Assembly (NCBI GenBank): GCA_023432985.1
Contig: JAEZEQ010000060.1
Location: 1-28,167 of the forward strand
Length of the DNA: 28,167 nt
Direction of reading: 5' to 3'
DNA from: Bacteroidota bacterium
Lineage (GTDB): Bacteria; Bacteroidota; Bacteroidia; CAIKAF01
Positions 8,061 to 16,290 of this stretch are shown piece by piece. The number at the start of each line of letters is the position of its first letter. The stretch's first letter is position 1. The position numbers and the translations under genes were made by a program. The notes beneath the pieces were generated by a model. It was given only the letters and a program-made list of their open reading frames with translations. It was not told the origin of the DNA and made no database searches.

Positions 8061-10211
8061 TTATTTGATTAAGGTTAATTCATCTATCAGATGATTTGCG
8101 CCTGCATATTTTTCAATAATAAACAATACATATCGTATATCTACACTGATGGTACGCTGGGTTTTTTCCTGGTAACTTAAGTCTCCAACCATACTTTCCC
8201 AGTTTCCGTCGAAGGCAATACCTATAAGATGTCCTTCTGCATTGATAACCGGTGAACCGGAATTTCCACCTGTAATGTCGTGATTGGTGATAAAGTTCAC
8301 AACCAAATCTTCGCCATTTTGGGCATATTGACCATAGTTTCTTTGTTCGATTAACTGACGTAACTCAGGGAATACTTCGAACTCCGGATTGGTTTCAGAA
8401 GCTTTGGCCAAAATTTCGCTTGCCGGAGTAGTAAATTCCATTTCCTTACCTTCATTATTTACATAAGGTAAAACAGCTCCGTAAGTCAGACGCAGCGTAA
8501 AATTGGCATCGGGATACAATAATTCTTTAGAACGATATGCCATAATAGCCGACATATATTCTTTCATCAACTCTTCTTCCTTGGCTCTGGTAGAAGAAGC
8601 CGAACCAACCACTTTGAAATAGACCTGAATTACAGATTTGAAATAATTAAATCCGGGATCTTTATCCAATGTTTTTTTAGAAGGCTTATTGAGGAATTTC
8701 TCCATTTTGCCTGCATCAACAAGAAAAGATTTTTTAAAAATCTCATCGGCCAGACTTCTGATTTTTTCCTTGTCTGTTTTTCCTTTTCTTTTTGCAAAAG
8801 CTTCATTTCTGAGCATTTCGGGCCAATCTTCTTTAGGCAAATTTTGCATACAATATGCGGTAACTTCTACAAAAACTTCTTTATCGGCCTCAGCGCTATA
8901 TTCTTTAAACAATTTAGGCAAAGCGGCTTTAATTTCGTCCAGACTTTTTTGTACGGCTTCACTTTGTGTTTTTGTATCCTTTATACCTTGTGATACTTGG
9001 AAAAACTGAAATCCATTTACCACAAAGCCCGGACCGAAATAGCCGAAATTCAGAAAATTAGTCAATTTATTGGTTGCCATATCGGCAGTTTGCAATGCTG
9101 CAATATCTTCGATAATAGTTCCCCATTTGGCTTTACGGGTTTCATCGGCCAGGATCCATTCCTGTAGTTCGGATTGAAAATCCATTTTCTTTTGCACAAA
9201 ATCGCTGTGTTTAGCCGAATAGATATTTCCCAAATAATACTTCCATGTATTGGCATAAGAGGCGTAATTTGAAGCAAGTTTGATTTTAATTGCCTCATCT
9301 TTATCCATATACTTTTTCATGGCTTTCAGCTTCACATCCATAATAGCGGTTCTCTCGGGATAATCTACCTCTATGGTTTTATTGATTTGATCGGAGCTGA
9401 TATAGCGACGGGTACGGCCGGGAAATCCCATTATAAATGAGAAATCATTTTGTTTTACGCCCTTTAACGAAATGGGCAAATGATGTTTGGGCACATAGGG
9501 TACATTGCTTTGAGAGAAGGGAGCGGGATTATTTTGTGCATCGGCATAAATACGAAACACAGAAAAATCTCCGGTATGACGAGGCCACATCCAGTTATCG
9601 GTATCACCGCCAAATTTCCCGATATTTTCGGGAGGTGTACCTACCAAACGTATATCAGAAAAGGTCTGATAAACAGATAGATAATATTCATTTCCGTGAA
9701 AGAAACTTTTCACTTCGGCCGTATAGCCTTTACCTTCTGCTTCGGCAGCGGCGATTAATTCTTCCTTTAATTTATCCGGATCTTCGGCATTTTTCATCTT
9801 CACCGTTACGTCTTCCATGCGCACTAATATATTCACGGAAAGGTCGGCTACAGGCAATTCGCTTTGGTGATTTTTTGCCCAAAATCCGTTTTTCAACCAG
9901 TTGTTTTCGGTAGAAGACAATCCGGCGATGGCATCATAACCGCAATGATGGTTCGTGAAAACCAAACCTTTAGACGAAACAATTTCGCCCGTACAAAATC
10001 CGCCGAATGAAACAATGGCATCTTTGATGGAAGCGTTATTTACGCTATAAATATCTTCTGCACTAAGCTTAGAACCCATTTGTTGCATTTTGCTTTCCAG
10101 CTTTTTAATATACAATGGAAGCCACATGCCTTCATTTGCCTTCAGGCTGACAGGTGTCAGCATCGCCGGAATCAACAACGATAAAAAGGACTTTAAAATT
10201 AACTTTCTCAT
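8061..10211 (-). CDS. Secreted S46-family dipeptidyl-peptidase, DPP7-like
   Basis: This is a 716-residue serine exopeptidase of family S46 (DPP7/DPP11), which removes dipeptides from the N-termini of peptides in the periplasm. A signal peptide covers about residues 1-25 (hydrophobic core, then SLKA). The chymotrypsin-like fold is split by a helical insert. The catalytic His is His89 in FTNHHCGY, the catalytic Asp lies within GDTDNWMWPRHTGDF (201-215), and the nucleophile is Ser651 in GGNSGSPV. The S1 position after FD is Gly669 (AFDGNWE), as in DPP7, rather than the Arg that gives DPP11 its preference for acidic residues, so hydrophobic P1 residues are the likely choice. Length is typical. 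It stands alone, facing a strong terminator. Confidence 0.95.
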   Translation of the reverse strand: MRKLILKSFLSLLIPAMLTPVSLKANEGMWLPLYIKKLESKMQQMGSKLSAEDIYSVNNASIKDAIVSFGGFCTGEIVSSKGLVFTNHHCGYDAIAGLSSTENNWLKNGFWAKNHQSELPVADLSVNILVRMEDVTVKMKNAEDPDKLKEELIAAAEAEGKGYTAEVKSFFHGNEYYLSVYQTFSDIRLVGTPPENIGKFGGDTDNWMWPRHTGDFSVFRIYADAQNNPAPFSQSNVPYVPKHHLPISLKGVKQNDFSFIMGFPGRTRRYISSDQINKTIEVDYPERTAIMDVKLKAMKKYMDKDEAIKIKLASNYASYANTWKYYLGNIYSAKHSDFVQKKMDFQSELQEWILADETRKAKWGTIIEDIAALQTADMATNKLTNFLNFGYFGPGFVVNGFQFFQVSQGIKDTKTQSEAVQKSLDEIKAALPKLFKEYSAEADKEVFVEVTAYCMQNLPKEDWPEMLRNEAFAKRKGKTDKEKIRSLADEIFKKSFLVDAGKMEKFLNKPSKKTLDKDPGFNYFKSVIQVYFKVVGSASSTRAKEEELMKEYMSAIMAYRSKELLYPDANFTLRLTYGAVLPYVNNEGKEMEFTTPASEILAKASETNPEFEVFPELRQLIEQRNYGQYAQNGEDLVVNFITNHDITGGNSGSPVINAEGHLIGIAFDGNWESMVGDLSYQEKTQRTISVDIRYVLFIIEKYAGANHLIDELTLIK

Positions 10212-10375
10212 ATTCTCTGTTCAATAATTTGCCATAAAAATAATAAGTTCCATTCAATTAACCCGAAATATTTCCAAATCAGGGATTATTGACCAGGGGC
10301 CTACCTATAATCTATTTCAGAAAAGCTTGTCAATATCTTTCTAAACGAACAAGAAAAAACAGAAAAGAAAGCACT

Positions 10376-10383
10376 TATCTTTG
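10376..10383 (+). promoter_or_regulatory. -7 promoter element for the 10400 gene
   Basis: TATCTTTG matches TAnnTTTG exactly and lies 16 nt before the ATG at 10400, predicting a leader of about 10 nt. No clear TTTG is present at the -33 distance. Confidence 0.4.
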
Positions 10384-10399
10384 AAATAAAAGTGCATAT

Positions 10400-10729
10400 A
10401 TGGAATCATTGAAAAGTTTTACACCTTGGTTATTTCGCATATCCATGCTGATTCACGGCATATTGTATCATTGGGACAGTGTACGTGACTTTGGATTCGA
10501 CAAGACTTTTTTCATTTCGCTGCTTTGGTTTGCATGTTCGGTCGGACTTTTTGCGGGTGGATTTATAAAAAATAGCAGTACGACTATTATCAGTGCATTC
10601 GGATTGGTCTTGCTTTCCTTTTTTTACATACTTACCGATTTTAGCGGTGACTTTAATCTGACCTTAAGTACGCAATTGCTCGTTCTCAGTATTTCATTTT
10701 ATTTTTTGACCTATGGAGGAAAATCCTAA
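10400..10729 (+). CDS. Small integral membrane protein, unknown function
   Basis: This is a 109-residue protein that is hydrophobic along most of its length. After an N-terminal amphipathic stretch with His and Trp residues (MLIHGILYHWDS) there are about three membrane segments: FISLLWFACSVGLFAGGFI, TIISAFGLVLLSFFYIL and TQLLVLSISFYFLTY. I do not recognise the family. A DoxX-like or other small four-helix membrane protein is possible but not supported by a motif. It begins just after a good -7 element and overlaps the next gene by 17 nt, so the two are probably co-translated. Confidence 0.75.
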   Translation: MESLKSFTPWLFRISMLIHGILYHWDSVRDFGFDKTFFISLLWFACSVGLFAGGFIKNSSTTIISAFGLVLLSFFYILTDFSGDFNLTLSTQLLVLSISFYFLTYGGKS

Positions 10730-11138
10730 AGTTACAGGGCTGGGAGGTGTTTTTATCACCTGCGAAAATCCTGAATCGCAACGCCAATGGTATAGCGAAA
10801 TGTTGCATATGAAATCGCATGAATATGGCGTCAGTTTTGCTGCACGTAAGGAAGATAATCCCATGCACAGGACTTTTTCTCTTTTAAGTTTTTTCCAAAA
10901 AAACAGTCCCTATCTCCTCCCCGGAAAATCAACTTATATGATTAATTTCAGGGTGCAACAATTGGAAAAACTATTGGAGGAATTAAAAGCCAAAGGAGTA
11001 GAAGTTTGCGGAGAAATGGAAGTATTCGAATACGGAAAATTTGCCCATATCATAGATCCCGAGGGCAACAAGATCGAGCTATGGGAAGCCAATGATGAGG
11101 TTATGGGAGAAATGAATAAAGATTTGTGGCAGTATTAA
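10713..11138 (+). CDS. VOC-fold (glyoxalase/bleomycin-resistance) family protein
   Basis: This is a 141-residue protein with the paired βαβββ modules of the vicinal oxygen chelate fold. The first half reads GGVFITCENPESQRQWYSEML, split here as GGVFITCENPESQRQ then WYSEML (about 11-31). The second half ends in HIIDPEGNKIELWEA, the usual C-terminal signature. The N-terminal metal histidine of glyoxalase I-like enzymes is absent: the first strand is VFITCEN. A standard glyoxalase metal site is therefore doubtful and the substrate unknown. The start codon lies inside the preceding membrane-protein gene (17-nt overlap). The TAA stop shares bases with that of the convergent glpK. Confidence 0.85.
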   Translation: MEENPKVTGLGGVFITCENPESQRQWYSEMLHMKSHEYGVSFAARKEDNPMHRTFSLLSFFQKNSPYLLPGKSTYMINFRVQQLEKLLEELKAKGVEVCGEMEVFEYGKFAHIIDPEGNKIELWEANDEVMGEMNKDLWQY

Positions 11139-12613
11139 ATTGCACCCGCTGTTCGCTTCACTGCTTTTTGCCATCCGCGGTATAATTGTTCCACCTTTTC
11201 TGCGGGCATAGCCGGTAAAAATTTCCGAAAAGAAGCGGCATGCGTTTCCATTTGAAAGGAGCCCGCATATAATCCCGCCAGACGGGCAGCGCCCAGGGCT
11301 GTAGATTCCGTATTCAAGGGTCTGGAAACGGGAATTTGGAGTAGGTCCGATTGAAACTGCAATAAGAAATTATTTTGTGCGGCTCCCCCATCCACTCTCA
11401 ATTCTTGCAGGGGCTGACGACTGTCTTTTTCCATAGCTTTCAAGACATCTGCCGATTGATAGGCAATAGCTTCCAAAGCTGCGCGCACCAGGTGGGCTTT
11501 TTGGGTACCGCGACTCAGTCCGCATATCAAACCCCGTGCATCCATATCCCAATAAGGGGCGCCCAAACCCGAGAAAGCGGGAACAAAATAAACCCCATCT
11601 GTATCGGGTACAGAAAGGGCTAATTTTTCTGTTTCAGATGCCGATTCAATCCACTGCAATCCGTCTCTTAACCATTGAATAGCTGCGCCGGCAATAAATA
11701 CGCTGCCTTCGAGCGCATAGGTCGTTTTTCCGCCCAAAGTCCACGCCACAGTAGTCAGCAATCCGTTGCGACTCATCACGGCTTCCGATCCGGTATTCAG
11801 GAGCATAAAACATCCGGTTCCATATGTATTCTTTGCCATTCCGGCTTCCCATCCGCTTTGACCGAACAGTGCGGCCTGTTGATCGCCGGCCACTCCATAC
11901 ATGGGAATTTCATAGCCCACCCATTCGGCATCAATAAATCCGAAATCATCCGAAGAGTTTTTCACTTCGGGCAAGAGCTGCATGGGTATATCGAGGATAT
12001 TGCACAATTCTTCGTCCCAGCTGAGGGTATGAATATTAAACAATAAAGTTCGGGAGGCATTAGATGTATCGGTGGCAAAAGTTTTGCCCTTACTAAGTTT
12101 CCACATGAGCCAGGTATCGATCGTTCCAAAAAGCAAATCGCCATTAAGTGCCGCTTGGCGTATGCGGGGATCCGAATCGAGCATCCATTTCAATTTAGTG
12201 CCCGAGAAATAGGCATCGAGCAATAATCCCGTTTTTTCGCGAAACAAGTCGGCATAACCTTGCTCGCTCAATTGGCGACAAATAGATGCGGTGCGTCTGT
12301 CTTGCCACACGATGGCATTATAAACAGGTTCGCCCGTATGTTTATTCCACAATAAACTTGTTTCGCGCTGATTGGTTATACCAATAGCTTTAATCAGATC
12401 TGCGGGCACAGCAGCATTATCGACCAATTGTTTCAATACCTGTTTTTGCGATTCCCAAATTTCGAGGGGATTATGTTCAACCCAACCCGAGTGGGGAAAA
12501 TATTGGGCAAATTCCTGTTGTTCTATACCCAGGATATTTTCCATTTCGTCGAACAGCAAAGCTCTGCTGCTGGTTGTTCCCTGATCTAAAGCGATAATAT
12601 AAGATGGCTGCAT
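11135..12613 (-). CDS. glpK: Glycerol kinase
   Basis: This is a FGGY-family kinase of 492 residues that phosphorylates glycerol to sn-glycerol 3-phosphate with ATP in the cytoplasm. Motifs include ALDQGTTSSRALLFD (8-22), GWVEHNPLEIW, the glycerol-contacting NQRETSLLW, QDRRT, DTWLMWKLSKG, the catalytic-Asp motif GVAGDQQAALFGQ, YGTGCFMLLNTG and DGGAAQNNFLLQFQSDLL. I place the start at the ATG at 12613. The frame can be opened further to 12661, but that adds a false hydrophobic stretch of Phe and Leu codons made by the T-tract of the nrdA terminator. No glpF or glpD is adjacent. Its stop overlaps the convergent VOC gene by 4 nt. TTTATTTG (12632-12625) is a weak -7 candidate. Confidence 0.97.
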   Translation of the reverse strand: MQPSYIIALDQGTTSSRALLFDEMENILGIEQQEFAQYFPHSGWVEHNPLEIWESQKQVLKQLVDNAAVPADLIKAIGITNQRETSLLWNKHTGEPVYNAIVWQDRRTASICRQLSEQGYADLFREKTGLLLDAYFSGTKLKWMLDSDPRIRQAALNGDLLFGTIDTWLMWKLSKGKTFATDTSNASRTLLFNIHTLSWDEELCNILDIPMQLLPEVKNSSDDFGFIDAEWVGYEIPMYGVAGDQQAALFGQSGWEAGMAKNTYGTGCFMLLNTGSEAVMSRNGLLTTVAWTLGGKTTYALEGSVFIAGAAIQWLRDGLQWIESASETEKLALSVPDTDGVYFVPAFSGLGAPYWDMDARGLICGLSRGTQKAHLVRAALEAIAYQSADVLKAMEKDSRQPLQELRVDGGAAQNNFLLQFQSDLLQIPVSRPLNTESTALGAARLAGLYAGSFQMETHAASFRKFLPAMPAEKVEQLYRGWQKAVKRTAGAI

Positions 12614-12641
12614 AAGCAATAGTACAAATAAAAAAAACAAG

Positions 12642-12673
12642 AAAAAAAAAACTCCGAACAAAGAGGTTCGGAG
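12642..12673 (-). terminator. Rho-independent terminator after nrdA
   Basis: Read on the minus strand, CTCCGAAC (12673-12666), a 6-nt loop and GTTCGGAG (12659-12652) form an 8-bp GC-rich stem followed by ten T (12651-12642). It begins 23 nt after the nrdA stop and ends before the glpK start, so it separates the nrd operon from glpK. Confidence 0.9.
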
Positions 12674-12696
12674 CTTTCATTAAAAACAACAAAAAG

Positions 12697-15195
12697 TTAA
12701 CTGCCACACATTTCGCATCCTTCGGGATTATCGAGGGAGCAGCTCAGCTGATCTTGCACCGGGGCATCGGACCAGGAAGCGGGTTTTGCGCCAACGGGTT
12801 GAGCCGGGGCATAAACCGTTTCGGGCTGTGGAGTGCGCATCTCTTTAGATCGATTATCTTCCGCAACTGCCGGTGCCGGAGTGGGAGTTGGTGTTTCGGC
12901 AATGGCGGCCGGTTTTTTCTCTTTATAATTATCAGACGGAACCGTAAACTTAATGGCTTGCGAAGCGGGTTTCGTTCTCAAATAATACATACCTGTTTTC
13001 AATCCGGCCTTCCATCCGTAGAAATGCATAGAAGAAAGCTTGGCATGATTAGGTTGATCTATAAACACGTTGAGGGATTGACTTTGGTCTATGAATGCAC
13101 CGCGATCTGCGGCCATATCGATAAGATCTTTTTGTTTAATTTCCCATATAGTTTTATAGAGTGCTTTGATATTATCCGGAATTTCGTCAATATGTTGCAC
13201 CGAACCGTTGTGCATCATGATTTTATTCTTCATATCCTCATTCCATAGGCCGAGCGCAACCAAATCGTGCAACAGATATTTATTCACCACCGGATAAGTT
13301 CCGCTGAGTACATTACGCACATACATATTGCTGCTGAAAGGCTCGAAGCATTCGTTATTTCCGAGGATTTGAGCGGTAGAAGCGGTAGGCATAGGAGCGA
13401 GAAGCAAGGAATTGCGTACCCCGTATTTCATAACTTCCTCGCGCAATACATCCCATTCCCAGCGGTTAGAAGGCTTCACATTCCACATATCGAACTGGAA
13501 TATACCTTGAGAGATAGGTGAACCCGGATAGGTTTCATAAGGCCCTAATTCTCTGGCCAGGTCTTTAGAAGCTGTAAGTGCTGCGAAATAAATCGTTTCG
13601 AAAATATCGCGATTCAATTGTTTGGCTTCAGGTGCATCGAAGGCGAGGCGTAATTTCACAAAAGTATCGGCGAGGCCTTGCACACCGAGTCCGATCGGAC
13701 GATTACGCATATTCGAATAGCGTGCTTCGGGAACCGGATAATAATTATAATCAATAATCTTATTCAGATTTTTGGTAGCCACATAAGTCACCTCAAAAAG
13801 GCGATTGAAATCGAATTGTTGCTCTTCCGTTACAAACTTTGGCAAGGCCAGAGAAGCGAGGTTACACACGGCAACTTCGTCGGGAGATGTATATTCCATA
13901 ATTTCGGTACACAAATTAGACGACTTAATCGTGCCCAAATTTTTCTGATTACTTTTCTCGTTGGCTGCGTCCTTATATAAGATATAGGGCGTACCTGTTT
14001 CGATTTGCGCGTCGAGAATGGCTGCCCATAAATCGCGTGCTTTCACCGAGCGGCGGCCTTTTCCTTCCGATTCGTAACGGGTATAGAGTGCTTCAAATTC
14101 GGCACCATACACATCCGACATTCCGGGGGCTTCATTGGGGCAGAACAGGGTCCACATCTGATCGGCTTCTACCCTTTTCATAAACAAGTCAGAGATCCAC
14201 AGGGCGAGAAACAAATCGCGTGCTCTGAGTTCTTCCTTACCGTGATTTTTTCTTAAATCGAGGAAGTCGTAAATATCATCATGCCAAGGTTCGAGGTAAA
14301 TGGCAAAAGAGCCTTTACGCTTTCCTCCGCCTTGATCTACGTAGCGTGCCGTATCGTTGAATACACGCAACATGGGAACAATGCCGTTGGATGTTCCGTT
14401 CGTGCCTTTAATATAAGAACCTTTGGCGCGGATATCATGAATAGAAAGTCCGATTCCTCCTGCAGATTGAGATATTTTGGCACATTGTTTCAGCGTATCG
14501 TAAATGCCTTCAATGCTGTCATTTTTCATGGTCAGCAAGAAACAGGAAGACATTTGAGGTTTGGGCGTACCGGCATTAAACAAGGTCGGGGTAGCATGCG
14601 TAAACCAGCCTTCAGACATCAAATGGTAGGTATTGATGGCAGATTGAATATCGTCCTTATGTATACCCAGCGAAACGCGCATATACATATGTTGGGGACG
14701 TTCGGCCGTTTGCCCGTTCATTTTGAGCAAATACGATTTCTCGAGTGTTTTAAACCCGAAATAATCAAAATTATAATCTCTGTCATAAATAATGGTAGAG
14801 TCTAAAATCTCGGCATTATTTCTAATAATTTCATATACATCATCGGCAATCATACCGGCTTTTTCGCCACTTTTCGGGTCTACATAATTATAGAGTAAGT
14901 CCATGGTTTTAGAAAAAGACTTCTCTGTATTTTTATGAAGATTACTCACTGCAATACGCGATGCCAATAAGGCATAATCGGGGTGTCTGACCGTAAGCGT
15001 AGCGGCTGTTTCAGCAGCCAGATTATCGAGTTCGGTAGTATGCACACCATCGCGCACGCCTTGAATTACCTTTTGTGATACTTCAACCGGATCCACAAAT
15101 TCGGGATTCAATCCGTAACACAATTTATTAATACGTGCGGTAATTTTATCAAACTTAACCGACTCTTTTCTTCCGTCTCTTTTTATTACAAACAT
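12697..15195 (-). CDS. nrdA: Ribonucleoside-diphosphate reductase, class Ia alpha subunit
   Basis: This is the 832-residue large (R1) subunit that reduces ribonucleoside diphosphates to dNDPs. An ATP-cone allosteric domain covers about 1-90 (FVIKRDGRKESVKFDKIT). The catalytic barrel carries redox Cys218 (SSCFLLTM), the N427-x-C429-x-E431 motif in NLCTEI, and Cys444 (VAVCNLASL). The radical-path tyrosines lie in YYLRTKP. Counted from the start, these residues fall at the positions I recall for human RRM1, so this is the eukaryote-like R1 lineage. The C-terminal tail carries the CxxC pair (Cys827, Cys830) on a long Pro/Ala-rich tether (about 760-810) that should swing into the active site for re-reduction. 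nrdB lies 18 nt upstream, and a strong terminator follows. Confidence 0.97.
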   Translation of the reverse strand: MFVIKRDGRKESVKFDKITARINKLCYGLNPEFVDPVEVSQKVIQGVRDGVHTTELDNLAAETAATLTVRHPDYALLASRIAVSNLHKNTEKSFSKTMDLLYNYVDPKSGEKAGMIADDVYEIIRNNAEILDSTIIYDRDYNFDYFGFKTLEKSYLLKMNGQTAERPQHMYMRVSLGIHKDDIQSAINTYHLMSEGWFTHATPTLFNAGTPKPQMSSCFLLTMKNDSIEGIYDTLKQCAKISQSAGGIGLSIHDIRAKGSYIKGTNGTSNGIVPMLRVFNDTARYVDQGGGKRKGSFAIYLEPWHDDIYDFLDLRKNHGKEELRARDLFLALWISDLFMKRVEADQMWTLFCPNEAPGMSDVYGAEFEALYTRYESEGKGRRSVKARDLWAAILDAQIETGTPYILYKDAANEKSNQKNLGTIKSSNLCTEIMEYTSPDEVAVCNLASLALPKFVTEEQQFDFNRLFEVTYVATKNLNKIIDYNYYPVPEARYSNMRNRPIGLGVQGLADTFVKLRLAFDAPEAKQLNRDIFETIYFAALTASKDLARELGPYETYPGSPISQGIFQFDMWNVKPSNRWEWDVLREEVMKYGVRNSLLLAPMPTASTAQILGNNECFEPFSSNMYVRNVLSGTYPVVNKYLLHDLVALGLWNEDMKNKIMMHNGSVQHIDEIPDNIKALYKTIWEIKQKDLIDMAADRGAFIDQSQSLNVFIDQPNHAKLSSMHFYGWKAGLKTGMYYLRTKPASQAIKFTVPSDNYKEKKPAAIAETPTPTPAPAVAEDNRSKEMRTPQPETVYAPAQPVGAKPASWSDAPVQDQLSCSLDNPEGCEMCGS

Positions 15196-15213
15196 GTTAT
15201 ATAAGGGGTTTAA

Positions 15214-16290
15214 TTAAAAGTCTTCATCCAAAGAAAATCCGTTGTTTACTGTTGCTTCTTCCTGACCTGCATCTGTACTCGAGGGAGACTGATTCAGGCG
15301 GCGACCGGCTTTACGGTATTCAGCCACACGTTTTTCGAAAAAGTTCGTCTTCGTTTCCATAGAAATATATTCCATAAAATCGAATGGGTTTGATGAGTTA
15401 TAATATTTCTCAACGCCTAACTCACCTAATAAACGATCCGCAACAAACTCAATATATTGACTCATCATATCGGCATTCATACCAATCAAGCGCACCGGCA
15501 AAGCATCGCATACAAACTCTTTTTCAATTTCTACCGCTTCGGTAATAATCTGGCGAATACGCTCTGTGGGAACCTTATTAATAATATGATGTCTGTAGAG
15601 GTGACAAGCAAAATCGCAATGCAAGCCTTCGTCACGAGATATTAATTCGTTACTGAATGCCAGACCCGGCATCAATCCGCGTTTTTTCAACCAGAAAATA
15701 GAACAGAAAGATCCGGAGAAGAAAATGCCCTCCACGGCTGCAAAGGCAATAATACGCTCTGCAAAACTTTCCGACTCAATCCACTTCAATGCCCAATTTG
15801 CCTTTTTAGAAACGCAATCCAGGGTATCGATAGCACGGAACAATCCGTCCTTCTCTTTTTCGTCGCGTATATAAGTATCAATCAACAAAGAATAAGTTTC
15901 AGAATGAATATTCTCCATCATTATCTGAAATCCATAGAAAAATTTAGCTTCCGTATATTGCACTTCACGCACAAAATTCTCGGCCAAATTCTCGTTTACT
16001 ATACCATCACTGGCAGCAAAAAATGCCAATACATGCTTAATAAAGTGACGCTCATCATCATTGAGCTTATTATTCCAATCATACAAATCGGCAACCAAAT
16101 CAATCTCCTCTGCAGTCCAAAAACTTCCTTCAGCCTTTTTATAATATTGCCACAAATCATCGAATCGAATCGGATATAAAACAAAGCGATCTGGATTCTC
16201 TTCCAAAATTGGCTCCACGTTCGTGACAACACCTTTAGGTAAAATTTCTTGGGGGTTCATACTGATACCAGTTTTTAGTTCATTTTCCAT
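15214..16290 (-). CDS. nrdB: Ribonucleoside-diphosphate reductase, class Ia beta subunit
   Basis: This is the 358-residue small (R2) subunit, which houses the diiron centre and stable tyrosyl radical used by NrdA. Ligands visible by alignment with mammalian R2 are Asp95 (AASDGIVNE), Glu126 and His129 (MENIHSETY), Glu187 (AAVEGIFF), and Glu221 with His224 (RDEGLHCDF). The radical tyrosine is Tyr133, four residues after His129. Much of the core is close to eukaryotic R2 (FFAASDGIVNEN, WLKKRGLMPGL, YIEFVADRLL). The C-terminal NGFSLDEDF is the peptide that docks on R1. It is the first gene of the nrdB-nrdA operon and has a long leader region with inverted repeats. Confidence 0.97.
   Translation of the reverse strand: MENELKTGISMNPQEILPKGVVTNVEPILEENPDRFVLYPIRFDDLWQYYKKAEGSFWTAEEIDLVADLYDWNNKLNDDERHFIKHVLAFFAASDGIVNENLAENFVREVQYTEAKFFYGFQIMMENIHSETYSLLIDTYIRDEKEKDGLFRAIDTLDCVSKKANWALKWIESESFAERIIAFAAVEGIFFSGSFCSIFWLKKRGLMPGLAFSNELISRDEGLHCDFACHLYRHHIINKVPTERIRQIITEAVEIEKEFVCDALPVRLIGMNADMMSQYIEFVADRLLGELGVEKYYNSSNPFDFMEYISMETKTNFFEKRVAEYRKAGRRLNQSPSSTDAGQEEATVNNGFSLDEDF

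Noticed and set aside
9437..9913. Long open frame opposite the S46 peptidase (158 codons, plus strand)
   Set aside because: It lies wholly inside a well-supported gene on the other strand, and its product is rich in Arg, Tyr and His with no family pattern, as expected of a shadow frame.
12614..12661. Hydrophobic N-terminal extension of glycerol kinase resembling a membrane anchor
   Set aside because: The Phe/Leu stretch is an artefact of translating the T-tract of the nrdA terminator. Glycerol kinase is cytosolic and starts cleanly at 12613.
14281..14805. 174-codon open frame opposite nrdA
   Set aside because: It is antisense to the catalytic core of NrdA, and its composition reflects the complementary codons.
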